A DNA stretch of 64,000 bases, from contig CAUWAG010000007.1 of assembly GCA_963556695.1 (NCBI GenBank), positions 4,586,818-4,650,817 on the forward strand. Direction: 5' to 3'. How positions within the stretch are numbered: the stretch's first letter is position 1; every line of letters begins with the position of its first letter. The stretch comes from Anthostomella pinea. Taxonomy: Eukaryota > Ascomycota > Sordariomycetes > Xylariales > Xylariaceae. Below the pieces are notes generated by a model. The model did not search any database. It saw nothing but the letters and a program-made list of their open reading frames with translations, and was not told the DNA's origin. Positions 48,525 through 59,378 of this stretch are shown in pieces. The position numbers and the translations under genes are program-made.

Positions 48525-50921
48525 ATGTGGGACAGCCCTAGATGTGGGACAGTTTTCACACCCAACATCACAATGTTCACTTACACATATCTCTACCGGC
48601 AATGAAGCCCTAGATATCGTAAATACTGCATTGAAATCGTCTTTTCTTGTTGTTTTCAGCAGTGCTGATTTCATCAGGTTTATCACTGCGGGATGGGCCG
48701 CTGTGGGGGTCGGAAGTTAGCACTCCCGGCCCTAATCTGAGGGGTAATGGGACCCGTGCCCCCTATCCCCTTCACTGTAGCAGAAGTTCTGCTGTTCTTT
48801 TTTTTTCTTTTTTTTCTGTCAGCATCATAGGCTTCAGTACGTTGAAATGCGTCCTTCGTACACTCCAGAAGACTTCGCAGAGACAATTGCCGCTGTGAAC
48901 GATAGCATATCCCTCCGCAAGGCGTATCAGCGCTGGGGAGTACCGAAATCAACTCTCGCGCCAAAGGTAGACGGCACCACGATGCGCCCAATGCTGACTA
49001 GCCGTGAGGGGGCTCTTAAGAGCCAAAAGTTAAGCCCTGCGTAAGAAACTCGGGTTGTATCATGGATCCTCTATCAAGAGAAGGCTGGCCACGCGCCAAC
49101 TCACGGCAATGTGAGGTACATCATCCGGAAGATCCTACAGTCTGAGGGCAGGGCAGATCATTTAGGGGGCAAATACATGCAAAATTTCATCCGCAGGCAC
49201 CCAGAGATAAAGACCAAGATAGGCAGAAAGCTGGACTACAAGCATATCAACGCTGCCACGTCCGAGAACATCAATGGCTTCCATGATCTCTATAAGGAGT
49301 TCGCCTTCATCAAACCCGCAAACCAGGCAAATGTCGATAAGTACGGCATTATGCAGGGCTGGCAGTACGTAAGCGCCCAATCCAAGTGCTTTTCGGACGG
49401 CTGACCGGGCCGATAATAGGTCTGATGGCCTTGTAATAGGTAGTTCTGGCTCAAAAGGGGCCAACGTCAAGTCTAACGACGACCGCACGTGGACTACAGT
49501 GGTCGAATCGATCACCGCCACTGGGAAGAAGCTCCGGCCGCTCGTTATGTTCAAGGCGAAGTCGATACAGACTCAGTGGTTTAAAGAACAGCTCATTATT
49601 GAGCATCCCACGATGGCAGAGTGGATAGTGACGTACTCCATTAACGGCTGGTCCTCAAATGAGATCGCGTTAGAGTGGCTTGAAAAGGCGAGTAAATAAC
49701 GAGTACTACTCGTTAACTACGTGCTAATAAGCCTCAGGTGTATCTCCCTGATACAGCTCCTGAAGATCCCGATGATTCTCGCCTCCTAATATTAGATGGC
49801 CATGGCAGCCACTGCTCGGATGAGTTTATATATCTTTGCTACATTAATAACGTATATATGTACTTTTTTCTAGCTCACACGGTAAGTTAGATGATCAGTT
49901 AGTAATTATTTTGCTAATAGGGATAGTCTCATATCTTCCAGCCGCTGGATTTGACAGTATTCTCTGTTATTAAAGCCGCCTACCGCCGCTTGATCAATCA
50001 GCTTGGCCAGCTCAACGATTCGGCCCCTATTGGCAAGATTAAGTTCCTCAGTTGCCTAGCGAAAGCTCGCGATGAAGCTACACCGGCTATCGTATGTTCG
50101 GGTGGCATACTGCTGGGCTTTGGCCTGTAAATCGACGAAAAACGTTAACGAACGAGCATGTGGTGAAGGCGGCGGAGATCCAAGCAGCAGCAGCTGCTAT
50201 AATGGACCCCGAGACCACCCACGAGGCCCTAGAAGCCCCTAAATCAGGGCAGGACATAGCCCTGATGCTATCACCAGTTGCTGAGACCCCTGAGCAGCGA
50301 GAAGCAGTACGCTCGGTTGCAAAGTCGTACGATGAGATGGTAGTTGAGCTAGCCCTTGCAAAGGAACTGCTGGAGGCAAAAGACGCCAAAATAGAGCGTC
50401 TACAGCCAAAAAAGCGCCATAAGGCACCTCAAGAAGATCCTAATCAATGGCTATGGAGAGTTGGGGACGTTATTCAGGAGCAGATTGAGCAAACAGAGGT
50501 TGCGCGAGTCTTGATCAAGCAGCGGGCCGAGAGACGACAAATTGTGGCCGAATTACAGAACCTGCACATGAATGAATTAGAGAGACCACTCTCTGATGAC
50601 TCTCTCTTGCCTGAATCATCAGATTCAGAAGAATTTGAGCCTTTAAAGGGTGTTGAAGATAAAGGGGTTATTGTTAATGAAGGGGACAAAAACGAGGATG
50701 AGGAGGATGAGAAGCCCATTGTGGTTTGATCTTCGCGCCGCGCAATCCGCCAGCCTGCATGGTACCGCGACGAAAATTAGTATTGCTGAAAATTCCAAGA
50801 AAAGGCGATTCTTTTGCTGTTTTTACATTATCTAGAGCCTCAATCCAGATGGAGTTATGTGTGGGTGCAAGTGTGGTCTTTTGGTGTGAAAACTGTCCCA
50901 CATCTAGGGCTGTCCCACATC
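48525..50921 (+). mobile_element. Pogo/Fot1-like transposon with near-perfect inverted repeats, 2,397 bases
   Basis: Inverted repeats of about 39 bases are identical at both ends. Each contains GATGTGGGACAG twice in tandem. TA flanks both sides (48523-48524, 50922-50923). A plus-strand transposase reading frame with introns lies inside. The well-kept ends imply a younger insertion than the neighbouring 46-48 kb element, although the transposase carries a few lesions. Confidence 0.88.
48847..50729 (+). pseudogene. Pogo-type DDE transposase, lightly damaged
   Basis: It starts MRPSYTPEDFAETIAAVNDS with a Psq helix-turn-helix (SLRKAYQRWGVPKSTL). A CENP-B-like region (YMQNFIRRHPEIKTKIGRKL) and DDE motifs NVDKYGIMQG, LILDGHGSH and PLDLTVFSVIKAAYRR follow. 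A coiled-coil tail with an acidic C-terminus (to 50729) completes it. The frame is kept by introns near 49690-49738 (a GC donor fits) and about 49879-49927. An in-frame TAA at 49042-49044 replaces what is probably a Gln (CAA), a RIP-type change. The join near 49370-49420 does not splice cleanly. Probably non-functional. Confidence 0.78.
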
Positions 50922-50923
50922 TA

Positions 50924-51494
50924 TACCCCCGCCGTTATGTCAGAACAAAACTGGGCCCGAGCGACAATGCACATCCTGATGCCAGGATTCTAGTTTCCTG
51001 GCGGATGATCAGGATCAAGTCAATAATAGTAAAAATAAGGTAATAGAGCTACCGGGATTGTCAAAACGTCGGTGCCACTGGCTACAAAGCCACTTCATGA
51101 TCGCCATCAGGATTCCAGGGTTCAGTGTTCTAGATTCCTAAAGGATGATCATGATCCATGCTGATACTGTCATGGTTTGGTGGTCATCCATTCTTGAGAG
51201 CAATTGCTGCTTTTTATAAACAGCAACGTAAGTATTAAAGAGGACGGGATGTCTGCCGTGGAAGTCGAGTTCACGAAACCAAGCTCTACCCAACATCACA
51301 ACCCAGCAGCCACGCACTTTATCGAAACCCAATATCACAGCCTAACAGCCACGCACTTCATCCAAGACAACTCGCACCAGTATCGTCTTCATTCGACATC
51401 TCAATCCAGCGCACGGAAATCCGTCGATTCTTCATTCGCTCTGCGAAAGCCACCTCTACGCAAGTTTCCATCAAACTTGTTACCCCCCACCACC
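50924..51494. promoter_or_regulatory. Upstream region and probable 5' leader of the small secreted protein
   Basis: Contains a duplicated motif (two copies of ACAGCCACGCACTT-like sequence near 51308-51360). An upstream in-frame open stretch from 51249 exists, but the signal peptide points to the start at 51495. Confidence 0.4.
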
Positions 51495-51842
51495 ATGTTG
51501 GCCTACAACAGCGTATTGAAGATCGCCCTGCTGGCGTTGGCGGCAACGCAGGCGATGGCGAACGGGAAATGGGACATCTGGTTCAAGAAAGGTGGCGATG
51601 TGTGGGGTGGTTTTGGGAAGCTAGGCGAGGTTAACTGCGCCGACCTGAAGCAGATGGGTGTTGTGCCTGGGGACAGCCAGCCCGACACTGTGCAAGTCCT
51701 CGCCAATCAGTATACCGTCGAGTTATACGATGACGACTATCATTGCAAAGAAAAATCTGGACCGCTATTATTGCATAAATCGGGAGAGCACGAGTACGAG
51801 TGGCCTCCGAACGCCAAGTACCTCAAAGCGACGAAGACATAG
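51495..51842 (+). CDS. Small secreted protein (candidate effector)
   Basis: A 115-residue single-exon gene starting in a strong context (CACCATG). The first ~22 residues (MLAYNSVLKIALLALAATQA) form a signal peptide. The mature protein is rich in Gly, Trp and Lys (KWDIWFKKGGDVWGGFG) and contains only two Cys, at about residues 48 and 84, which could make one disulfide. I do not recognise the family. The frame is also open upstream to 51204, but that would bury the signal peptide. It sits 0.6 kb from a pogo element. Secretion is well supported by the leader; a host-directed role is inference. Confidence 0.62.
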   Translation: MLAYNSVLKIALLALAATQAMANGKWDIWFKKGGDVWGGFGKLGEVNCADLKQMGVVPGDSQPDTVQVLANQYTVELYDDDYHCKEKSGPLLLHKSGEHEYEWPPNAKYLKATKT

Positions 51843-54406
51843 ACGTTCACATAATCAAGGGGCAACGGATTGAATTTCACGGGCAACGGATTGGAACTCA
51901 CACGGATCAGTTAGTTTGGTTGCTTTAAGAGATATACATTGTACATTATGAAACAATCTTAACTCTAGTGACTTCACCTGTCTACACGTTCACTGGGGGC
52001 CGTATTTACACATTGTCTCTACAAGGCCGCGTTGTTACCTACCTACCGGCTGCGGGTGCTGTCCTACCTGTTAGTTCGGGCTGCGCAGGAGGCGTCGTCG
52101 ACGGGCCTTAAGGAGCCGCCGCGTCGGCTCCGGCTCCGGCTCCGGCTCCGACTCCGGTCCAGTACTGGGCATGACACTGCCGAAGAGCGAGTCGTTGAAC
52201 ACGTCACTGGACACGGATCTTGCCCGGAAGCTGGGGCCGGCCGGCGCCTGGTCTGGAGACGCCACAACGTTGATCTTCTGCCTTTTCGTGTTGCATTGGA
52301 GGACATTTGGGTTTGGCCCTTCCCTTACGGTCGAAGGACTTACACGTATTACCAGTCGGCAGGTTTCATGTAAGAACCCAGCTCATCCCTGAACGGCGTC
52401 AGTTTCTCAAACGTAGTATCGTCTCCATCCACCACGACCTGGAGCGCATCGACGAGGTTCTGTACAAGCGAGTTCTGAGGCGGATGGCTCCCAGGCAAGT
52501 CAAGTCTGATCTGCAGCTCCTTAAACAGTTGTATGAGCTGCAACAGAAAGTCGAAAGTCATGTCGGTAACCTGCAACTTTCGAAACCGTGCGATGCGATG
52601 GATCTCGTGATAATTCTTGGTGTTGATGAGTTCAACACGGTGGGTACTTGTTGTGGACCAGGGGCCTAGTCTCCGTTGGTGGGTCTGCCACAGATAAAAC
52701 CTACGCTAAAAACCTGTTGATGTACAGGGTGTGCACGGGGCATCAACATCAACCAGTTTATGACGAGCGAACATTATTACCTGATGATCGTCTGACGTGA
52801 CAAGAATCGTCAAGATCAACAGTGCATCCGCGCCCTTCAGCCTTGTGCGGCGCGAGGTGATCCACCAGTGGGTTGACCTTGCTGGTAACGCCCAGTTTCA
52901 AAGATCCTCTTGGATTTCACTGACCATTGGATTTCTCAGCACGTTTGCTTATTTTAGTGGCGACGCTGGACTGGCTGTGATTCGACCGTTGGTAGCTGCG
53001 ACACCGGCTTATCGCAGGAACGGGCCGGCCTGTAAGGCTTTGACTCACTGACCACGGGGTCTCGTGCCTTGGGTGGTATATGGATACGATGAGGAGATGT
53101 GAAGAGGTCGAAGGTGGAGGATGCCAGAGAACTTGACCAACCTGAAAGGCGCGAGTGAGTGAGCTCCGTTACCGCGCATACCCATGGAGGTGGCGGCTGG
53201 TGATGGATGGACAGCCCTGATCAGTGAAGAGCCAAGGCAGATAATAGACTCACCTACATGAGGCATGTCTATCCGCAGGCACGCCCAGGCGACTGCACAC
53301 TGCACACCTCACCACCATCTCGCCACGATGCACCATATCTCGCTTGACATATAATAGAGAAAGACAGAAGCCGTATGTATTTTCGTGACCTTGAAGTTCC
53401 CAGCGCCCCGGGCAAACCAGCCGAGCTACGATCGGGTGGAATCGTGAGATCTATCCGTATCCTGACCGAGAAGCCGTCAAGCGTCCCGGCCGTTTTCGTA
53501 GTCTGGGGTAGCAGGGTTGGTCCTCGGCTGTAGTTGAGTGACTTTGACTATACATGGCGGTTGGCACTTGATATGAGGCATCTTGGAGCCGCCAAGTAGA
53601 GCGAAACGCATGAGCTCGACGGTTGTGGTTGCCTGTTGAGCTATTTTCCAACGAAACCGACACACGGCGCGTGGCATGTCAGAGAAAATCGCAATCGGCC
53701 CTCAGGTCCAGGTGTGATGTCAATTGAGTTTCGCGCGCACTGTACGTGCCCCATTTCAAGATAGACTGCTGGTCGAGTCTACGCGGCTGAGGTGTATGTC
53801 CGGGCACAATCCACCAGCTGCAAGAAAGAGTCCGGAGGTATCGTTCGGGTACCCCTTATCCGATCATACAGTGAGAATTCCCGGGTGCTCTCCACGGGCC
53901 TGCCCTTGGCGGCCGGGCCCAGCCCTGCGTTGCCCCTCCAGAAAGACGCGCAGAGGCAGGACTGCAGCACTGCAGGCCGGGTGCGTGATGGACACCCCAC
54001 CTGCCCAGCACCTATTGCTGCACTAACGGCACGGACTGCTCCTCAACCCTTTTTATGTCCCTCACATCATCATCAAAATCCCACCGGCTGCCCCTCCATG
54101 ACCCAGTCCTGCCCGCGTCTGCCTTCTTCCATTTCCTTCCTCACACCACAACACGCTATCTGCATTCTGCACCGCACTGCACCCAACAGGTATTTATTTC
54201 TCGATAGCCTCCTTCTTCTCTGCCTTCCCAATTCCCCTTCCCTCATTCACAAATCTGCCTGTCCTGATCATCATCCTACCACAGTACCTGAAATCCAATC
54301 ATCACACCCATGTAAGAGCTCCCCTCATCCTCTCAGCAGCTTCCATTGCTTGCCCTCAACCCCGCCATTACATCAAAAACCCTGTCTGTGCGGTACTGCC
54401 CCGCCA
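51843..54406. other. Gene-poor subtelomeric region
   Basis: About 2.6 kb without a supportable gene. It contains a short CGGCTC tandem near 52124-52150 and a pyrimidine-rich stretch (54030-54370). Confidence 0.45.
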
Positions 54407-55174
54407 TCATGTACACATCGAGCACCTTGAGCACCGTGAATAGTTGCTTTGGCTGGATCGAGGGGCGCAGTGCTCTTTCTGCAACATTATCGAGACGGCT
54501 TGGAAGTCGCTGCTTCCGACAATGGGAACTTCCAAGCTTCCCATAGGCTTGGCCGTCGCGAGAAGGCAGTTGTCCTCAAAACGAGGATCGAATCCCTCCA
54601 GTCGAGATAGCATGTTCGTGAAGATCTCGGATAACGCATACCAAGCATTATCGCCCTGGAACAGCCTCTCGCCAGCGACATCGTACTTCTTCTTGATATA
54701 CAATACAAGGGAGACGTTTTGGTCGAGAAGCATAAAGATGAGACCGCACAGGACGGCCGTCGTGGTGTTGATGCACTCAATGGCGGCTTGGCAGAAAAAG
54801 TAAGAGAGACGCCTTCCCTCGGCCGGTAATTTCTCCAGTTCGTCAATGATGCCGTAGAGGAGCATGGTCTTGCCCTTTCCCGGGTCGCCCTTGACCCAGA
54901 GCAGCCGCTGGTACTCGTGGTCGCGCCATTGGCGGAAGTCAGGATTGCCGAGCACCCAGACGTACGAGTCCGCGAGCAGGCCGCCCTTGGTGTCCTGGAC
55001 GCGCTTCTTGTCACGGCGCGGGTCAGTGACGCGGAGGTCGATGAGGCATTGGTCGGCCGTCTGCTGGATGTTGACGATATTGCCTTGGTGGAAGGGTCCT
55101 CCATGCACGGTGACATTCCCGCTGTAGGACGATCCGCCTTGGTCTATGGATGGACCTAGGCCGTCATTCGCCAT
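54407..55174 (-). pseudogene. Truncated NACHT/NLR-like STAND protein, N-terminal part
   Basis: The 255-codon frame starts MANDGLGPS. After a Gly/Asn/Gln-rich leader (about residues 14-36) it shows the segment that precedes NACHT domains in many fungal NLRs (LRVTDPRRDKKRVQDTKGGL), then the Walker A motif GDPGKGKT at residues 96-103. It also has RRLSYFFCQAAIECINTTTA and NAWYALSEIFTNML. Family members then continue with LIIDALDEC (Walker B) and repeats. Here the sequence instead drifts into unrelated residues and stops, so Walker B and the sensor repeats are missing. It may be a truncated pseudogene or a short expressed decoy. Fungal NLRs control non-self recognition and cell death. Confidence 0.7.
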
Positions 55175-55778
55175 TGTGGAAGCCCTGACGTTTGCTCTTG
55201 GAAAACACGAGTCTGGGATTTGCGCGCCCGAGAGAAGCTTTCTCTCGGTGAGCTGCGCTGGCTTCCTTCAGAGTTGCGCAGCCGAGAGGCTGGAATGCGT
55301 CCGACTCCCCGAGCAGATAGCCTTGTGACCTCTTGGAAATACCCGGTTGTGTGGACGAATAACCGCTGCAGAAAAGCCGGTGTGGTAAAGCCGCAAGTGG
55401 TGGGCTGTGCCGATGGCGGTTATACGAGGCGTCCTGGACCCAACTTAAACCGGCTCGCTATGGGCCTCGAGACTGTGTGCGCCTCGCCAAGTAGAAAGAT
55501 ATCATACTGGGCTGCCAGTCTTTCAGAAATCGCACCAGGAACTGCCTTGGATAATAGAAAGCTCACCGCATGATCCCAAAGCAGCATGGTTGGACAGCGT
55601 AACCAGCAGCGATTTCTGAGTAGAGCCTCTGGTTCTGCCGTCGCCAGCCGCTCTGAAACCCGTTACAGCTTGATTGCGGTGGTAGGAAAGGGCATTGTCA
55701 TTGTCGCTAGTGAGATGCTTTCCGGTACCTGGTACTGAGGGAGCCTTATGTCTTGGCTTTATTTCAATGGCAACGGGC
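55175..55778. other. Intergenic region upstream of the NLR fragment
   Basis: Nothing supportable beyond the probable promoter of the NLR fragment at its left end. Confidence 0.35.
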
Positions 55779-55999
55779 TTACTGCCTCACTGAAACCGGC
55801 CACAACCCAGTAGATTTCCACCCGATGTGATATTTGAAGCTAACATAGCAGTCGGACATCTGGTCCGTCGAGCCCATCGCATGGTCCGAGACCAGGAGCC
55901 GCTCCGCGTCCAGGACGGCAAAGCTAATGCGCCAGGACGGCCCGTTGACCTCGATTAGCGGGAGCATCAGCGAGCCGCTGGACGGCTGCTTCTGTCAGA
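55779..55999 (-). pseudogene. Possible remnant of a fungal PD-(D/E)XK nuclease-like protein
   Basis: A short minus-strand stretch reads GSLMLPLIEVNGPSWRISF, then VLDAERLLVSDHAMGSTDQM. It resembles the C-terminal part of a fungal subtelomeric family annotated as PD-(D/E)XK nuclease-like, as I recall it. No start, no catalytic residues and no convincing second exon are visible, so this is a fragment at best. Confidence 0.28.
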
Positions 56000-56040
56000 T
56001 GCAAACGATTTCAGATTAGTCAGGTTGTCAAGTGAGTTCT

Positions 56041-56166
56041 GTTGTTCTTCTGCTTCACCCCTTGAGCGGGCAGAAATTGATGATCTATCTTCTGGGTGGG
56101 TCAAATGCCCTGTGCGTCTCTGCCCCACAGGAAATCTTCCGGTGTCTATTTCCGGCTCCCGTTCAA
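56041..56166 (+). repeat. Direct repeat, copy 1 (about 125 bases)
   Basis: It shares long identical blocks with 56520-56643, such as ATGCCCTGTGCGTCTCTGCC and CTTCCGGTGTCTATTTCCGG, at roughly 85 percent identity. No flanking duplications or termini are seen. Origin unknown, possibly part of an old transposon end. Confidence 0.7.
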
Positions 56167-56519
56167 CACCAGTAACGGCAGAAACACGTAATTGGTAAGA
56201 ACAGGAGGCAGTGGACAGCACGAAATGACGGGAGATTAGGCTGGCAACCGCTGCAGGAACCGCCTGGATGCCGCTTGCGCTCAGCACTGCAGCCACATCC
56301 CACAGGTCAGCACCAATCATCTGTTGAGTGCCAACAGTCATGGGGGGTCTCGGGTTTGTCTGTACTAACCCCGCTTCCTCAGACGATCCACTGGCGCGGC
56401 TAGCTAGCTTTAGCACTGTCCGCTCATATCATGCCTATCTGCCCTGAAATTAGCGCTGTATTTGTTGTATGCAAGCAAGTCCAGATTATTTGGTTGCTCA
56501 AGTGTATTGTATTGTTGTC

Positions 56520-56643
56520 TTTGTTCTGCTCTGCTTCTTCAGCGTACAGAGATTGATCATCTGTCTTCTTGGTGGGTCAGATGCCCTGTGCGTCTCTGCC
56601 CCACTGGAGATCTTCCGGTGTCTATTTCCGGCTCCCATTCAAC
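56520..56643 (+). repeat. Direct repeat, copy 2 (about 124 bases)
   Basis: Partner of the repeat at 56041-56166. It lies just downstream of the DUF6601-like gene's stop codon, so it may overlap its 3' untranslated region. Confidence 0.7.
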
Positions 56644-56723
56644 AGTATTTGACAACTTTGTCGATACACCATGGCCCCGCGTGGTCACATAATGCACGCG
56701 CCACAAACCTTCATATGTATCAA

Positions 56724-57699
56724 CTATCCCAAACGCTTTGCCCGTCCCTCCTCCAGCAACTGAAGCCGGTCTCGAATCGCAAACTTCCACTCCTTTCCCA
56801 CTTTGTATACCAAGAGAGTGCATAGATATAGAAGCATACCACAGCTGCATAAGATCATGGTTATGCTAGCCCAGAAAGCCACAATTGAGAGCAACTGGTT
56901 ATTCTCCTTATCGGGATGACCTTGATTGACAGCAACGGTAACCTGTAGTCCACTTAGGATAAGGGACACCACACCAATAACGAATAAAACCGGCCTATAA
57001 AAATATACAAAGTATGTCCCGTATTGATAATCAACACGCTGAAAGTACGCTTTTCGAAGTAGGAATAGAACGTAGAAGTTAAGCCTCATCAATCGAATCT
57101 CGCTATAGGTATAGCGTGTGGGGACGTTGTAATCGGCAAGCGTGGTCAGGTCAGATGCAAAACGGCAGAACTGGTCCCATGTAATGTTGGGCGGGATGAG
57201 GTGCAGGCTGGGGTCTTGGGCGATGCGAAAGTCGGACTCGTACCTCACCAGGTACAGCCATGTACGGAGATAGCCCAAGGCTGCCCTACGGATATCGTGG
57301 GCATCTTTCCCATCGCCACCCATGTAGTCCCGCCAGAATGCATACGAGACGATGTACTGGGGCAGCGGCTTGATGAAGATTTGGTTGTGGATCCAGACTA
57401 GATGCAGCTTAGGATCCTCGGTGACGATGATGGCGCGCTGTTTAACCAGTTGCCGGTGGAGCGGGGAGATGTTGGCGTTGTCTTGTTTTGACATCCACCA
57501 CAGCCTGTTCGCCATCTGGTTTAGGTCCGTCGAGCAGAATTCCTGGTCGAAGAACTCCCACAGCTTGCGTCGATCCTGGAGCAGGATACAAGGGTAGCCG
57601 GGCAAACATTGGGTGAGAGGCCCGTTGTTATCAAGGTCCCACCCAGTTCAGCTGGTGCTCTAATGCAAAGGGCGGCCCAGCAGCGGGCGGTGGGCACAT
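56724..57699 (-). CDS. DUF6601-like fungal membrane protein
   Basis: Two exons (57643-57699 and 56724-57575) give 302 residues starting MCPPPAAGPPF. The intron 57576-57642 has donor GTGGGA, acceptor CCAG and a TGATAAC branch-like motif. Splicing gives HQLNW-DRRKLWEFFDQE, removing the need for a non-ATG start. The body contains VTEDPKLHLVWIHNQIFIKP, then RRAALGYLRTWLYLVRYESD. Two membrane helices lie near the C-terminus (PVLFVIGVVSLILSGLQVTV and AFWASITMILCSCGMLLYLC). This matches my memory of DUF6601, a fungal family with subtelomeric members, including one in the hrmA-associated cluster of Aspergillus fumigatus. The molecular function is unknown. Confidence 0.68.
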
Positions 57700-58680
57700 T
57701 ATTGCTGCAGAATGGAGTACCTAGACCCTGGGGGTGGTGGGTAAGGCCTGGTCGGGTTCAGGCTTGAAACTCTTTGCTTATATACTCTGGGGTGATACCG
57801 GTCTGTGAATATATACTAGCTGCCTCAATGCGTCTTCGTCTGTCTGCCTTGCCCTCTCTGCCTTGCCCTTACCCCTTACCGATCTCACAGCAATATACTC
57901 TGCCTTGATCGATTGACACCAAGCTTCTACAGATTGAACAACTCTTTGCCGCGACCCTCTTGGTCTTTGAAGGGTCCAGCTCCCATTAATCCGAGATGAC
58001 ATGACTAGGCCAGACTTGTACTGTTCTCGACACGCGCCTAGAAGGGGAAGACTCAGGCTACTTAAGGTAACTCTGTGAAAGCGATTAGGGGTACCTGCGC
58101 CGAACATACCTTGGCGCTGTCCTCTGCTCATGTGTCCTCATTGTATTTCGATCTTTTTTGCGTGATGACAGCATGTACCACTGAACCGTGATATCTGCGA
58201 TCTCACACTAGTTGAAACAGGTGCACATTTATAATGCATAGCCGGTTCTAAGATCTGCCTCTCGAGTTGATAAATGGCTTGGCTTACCTCGTACTGATAC
58301 TCTAATAGTTGCTATCCAATAACTATACAGGCCCATATTAAACAAAAGCCCTAGTGCACCGGCCGGTACGAAAGGCGAGAAAGCCTTGGGGGCTATACTG
58401 GAATAATAGGTCACATATTGGCCCTGTTCAGCCGCTTATATAGACGTATTAAGACGCAGCCCCTAAGGCTGAGTGCGCATATACTTACCTATGCTTGCCT
58501 ATGCTTGCCTACCTACCCCTTACCCCTCCTGGCTTTCCCATCGTAGCCTTGCTGTCTTTAGCATCGGCAAATCTCTCTCTTTCCACTATCGCTTGTTGCG
58601 TTTTCATACCATCGAACCTACCGACCGAGGCAGCTTCGGTTACCGCCCGCCCCACACGTTATTCTGCACAGATTGCCATC
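57700..58680. other. Intergenic region
   Basis: No supported gene. A run of short CTTACC/CTTGCC units lies near 58482-58530, just upstream of the P450-like fragment. Confidence 0.4.
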
Positions 58681-58821
58681 ATGGTTGGCGTCCTTGACCG
58701 ACTAGATGTTCTGGCTGGGCGCGCCTGGCCGATCGCAGTGGCCGCTATCGCTATTCTCCTAATTTCGGCCCTTTATCGCTACATGTTGTCTTTTACGGAG
58801 ATACCGCCTACAGAAATGTGA
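58681..58821 (+). pseudogene. Possible cytochrome P450-type membrane anchor, cut by a foldback element
   Basis: The 46-residue frame reads MVGVLDRLDVLAGRAWPIAV, then a hydrophobic helix and ALYRYMLSFTEIPPTEM. An N-terminal anchor followed by a Tyr/Arg-containing turn fits microsomal P450s, but no P450 core motif follows. The stop TGA is supplied by the end of the inverted-repeat element at 58817, so the gene seems to have been interrupted there. Identity is a guess from a short stretch. Confidence 0.3.
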
Positions 58822-59000
58822 CGGAACGCTCACCATAACCACCATGCCACGGCTGTTCCTCCCAAAAGGATGTCGAATATCAAGCGTGGCAGCTTGACAT
58901 TCAATGGTGGTACATGTACTCATGTCCGGGCTCCAGGACTCACCACATGGGCTACCTATACCAGACTATGACAGGTGGTTATGGTGAGCGTTCCGTCACA
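58817..59000. mobile_element. Short foldback/MITE, 184 bases with perfect 27-bp inverted repeats
   Basis: The 27 bases at 58817-58843 are the exact reverse complement of 58974-59000, beginning TGTGACGGAACGCTCACC. The interior (130 bases) codes for nothing. The first eight bases (TGTGACGG) match the ends of the 28606-29805 element, suggesting a related family. No clear target duplication is seen. Confidence 0.75.
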
Positions 59001-59378
59001 ATATCAAGCGTACTGATGGGCCAGGGTTCGAATCCTGGCCGTAGCAAAAGTTGACCGAGTCTTTTTACATGTCGCATGTGTACGCCTAATGACAGAGGGC
59101 CGCTCTTGGCTGTGGCACAAAAGCTCCATTGACACAATTCACTGGCGCGACTACGGTTGTTTGTCCAGGTTCGTGGGCGAACCTTGTGTGACCTGGGGGG
59201 TTTTGAGAAGAAAACACCACAACACATTTTCTTTTGTAAGAGGCTGGGGAAAAACCGGCTGTTGCTTAGGTACTCGCCTAGGGCAGCTTATTTACAATAC
59301 TTAGGAGAGAGGAGCACAGAATGGGCAAAATTCGTGGAGAAGAGCAAGTTCTTTTCAACAATCTGCCCCCGATAGATA

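Noticed and set aside
53792..54430. A 212-residue plus-strand frame rich in Pro/Ser/His
   Set aside because: The translation follows a pyrimidine-rich stretch and has no domain features; the region is best read as non-coding.
59014..59046. tRNA gene on the plus strand around GGTTCGAATCC
   Set aside because: Only a T-arm and a possible acceptor end are present; no matching 5' half or A box lies upstream.
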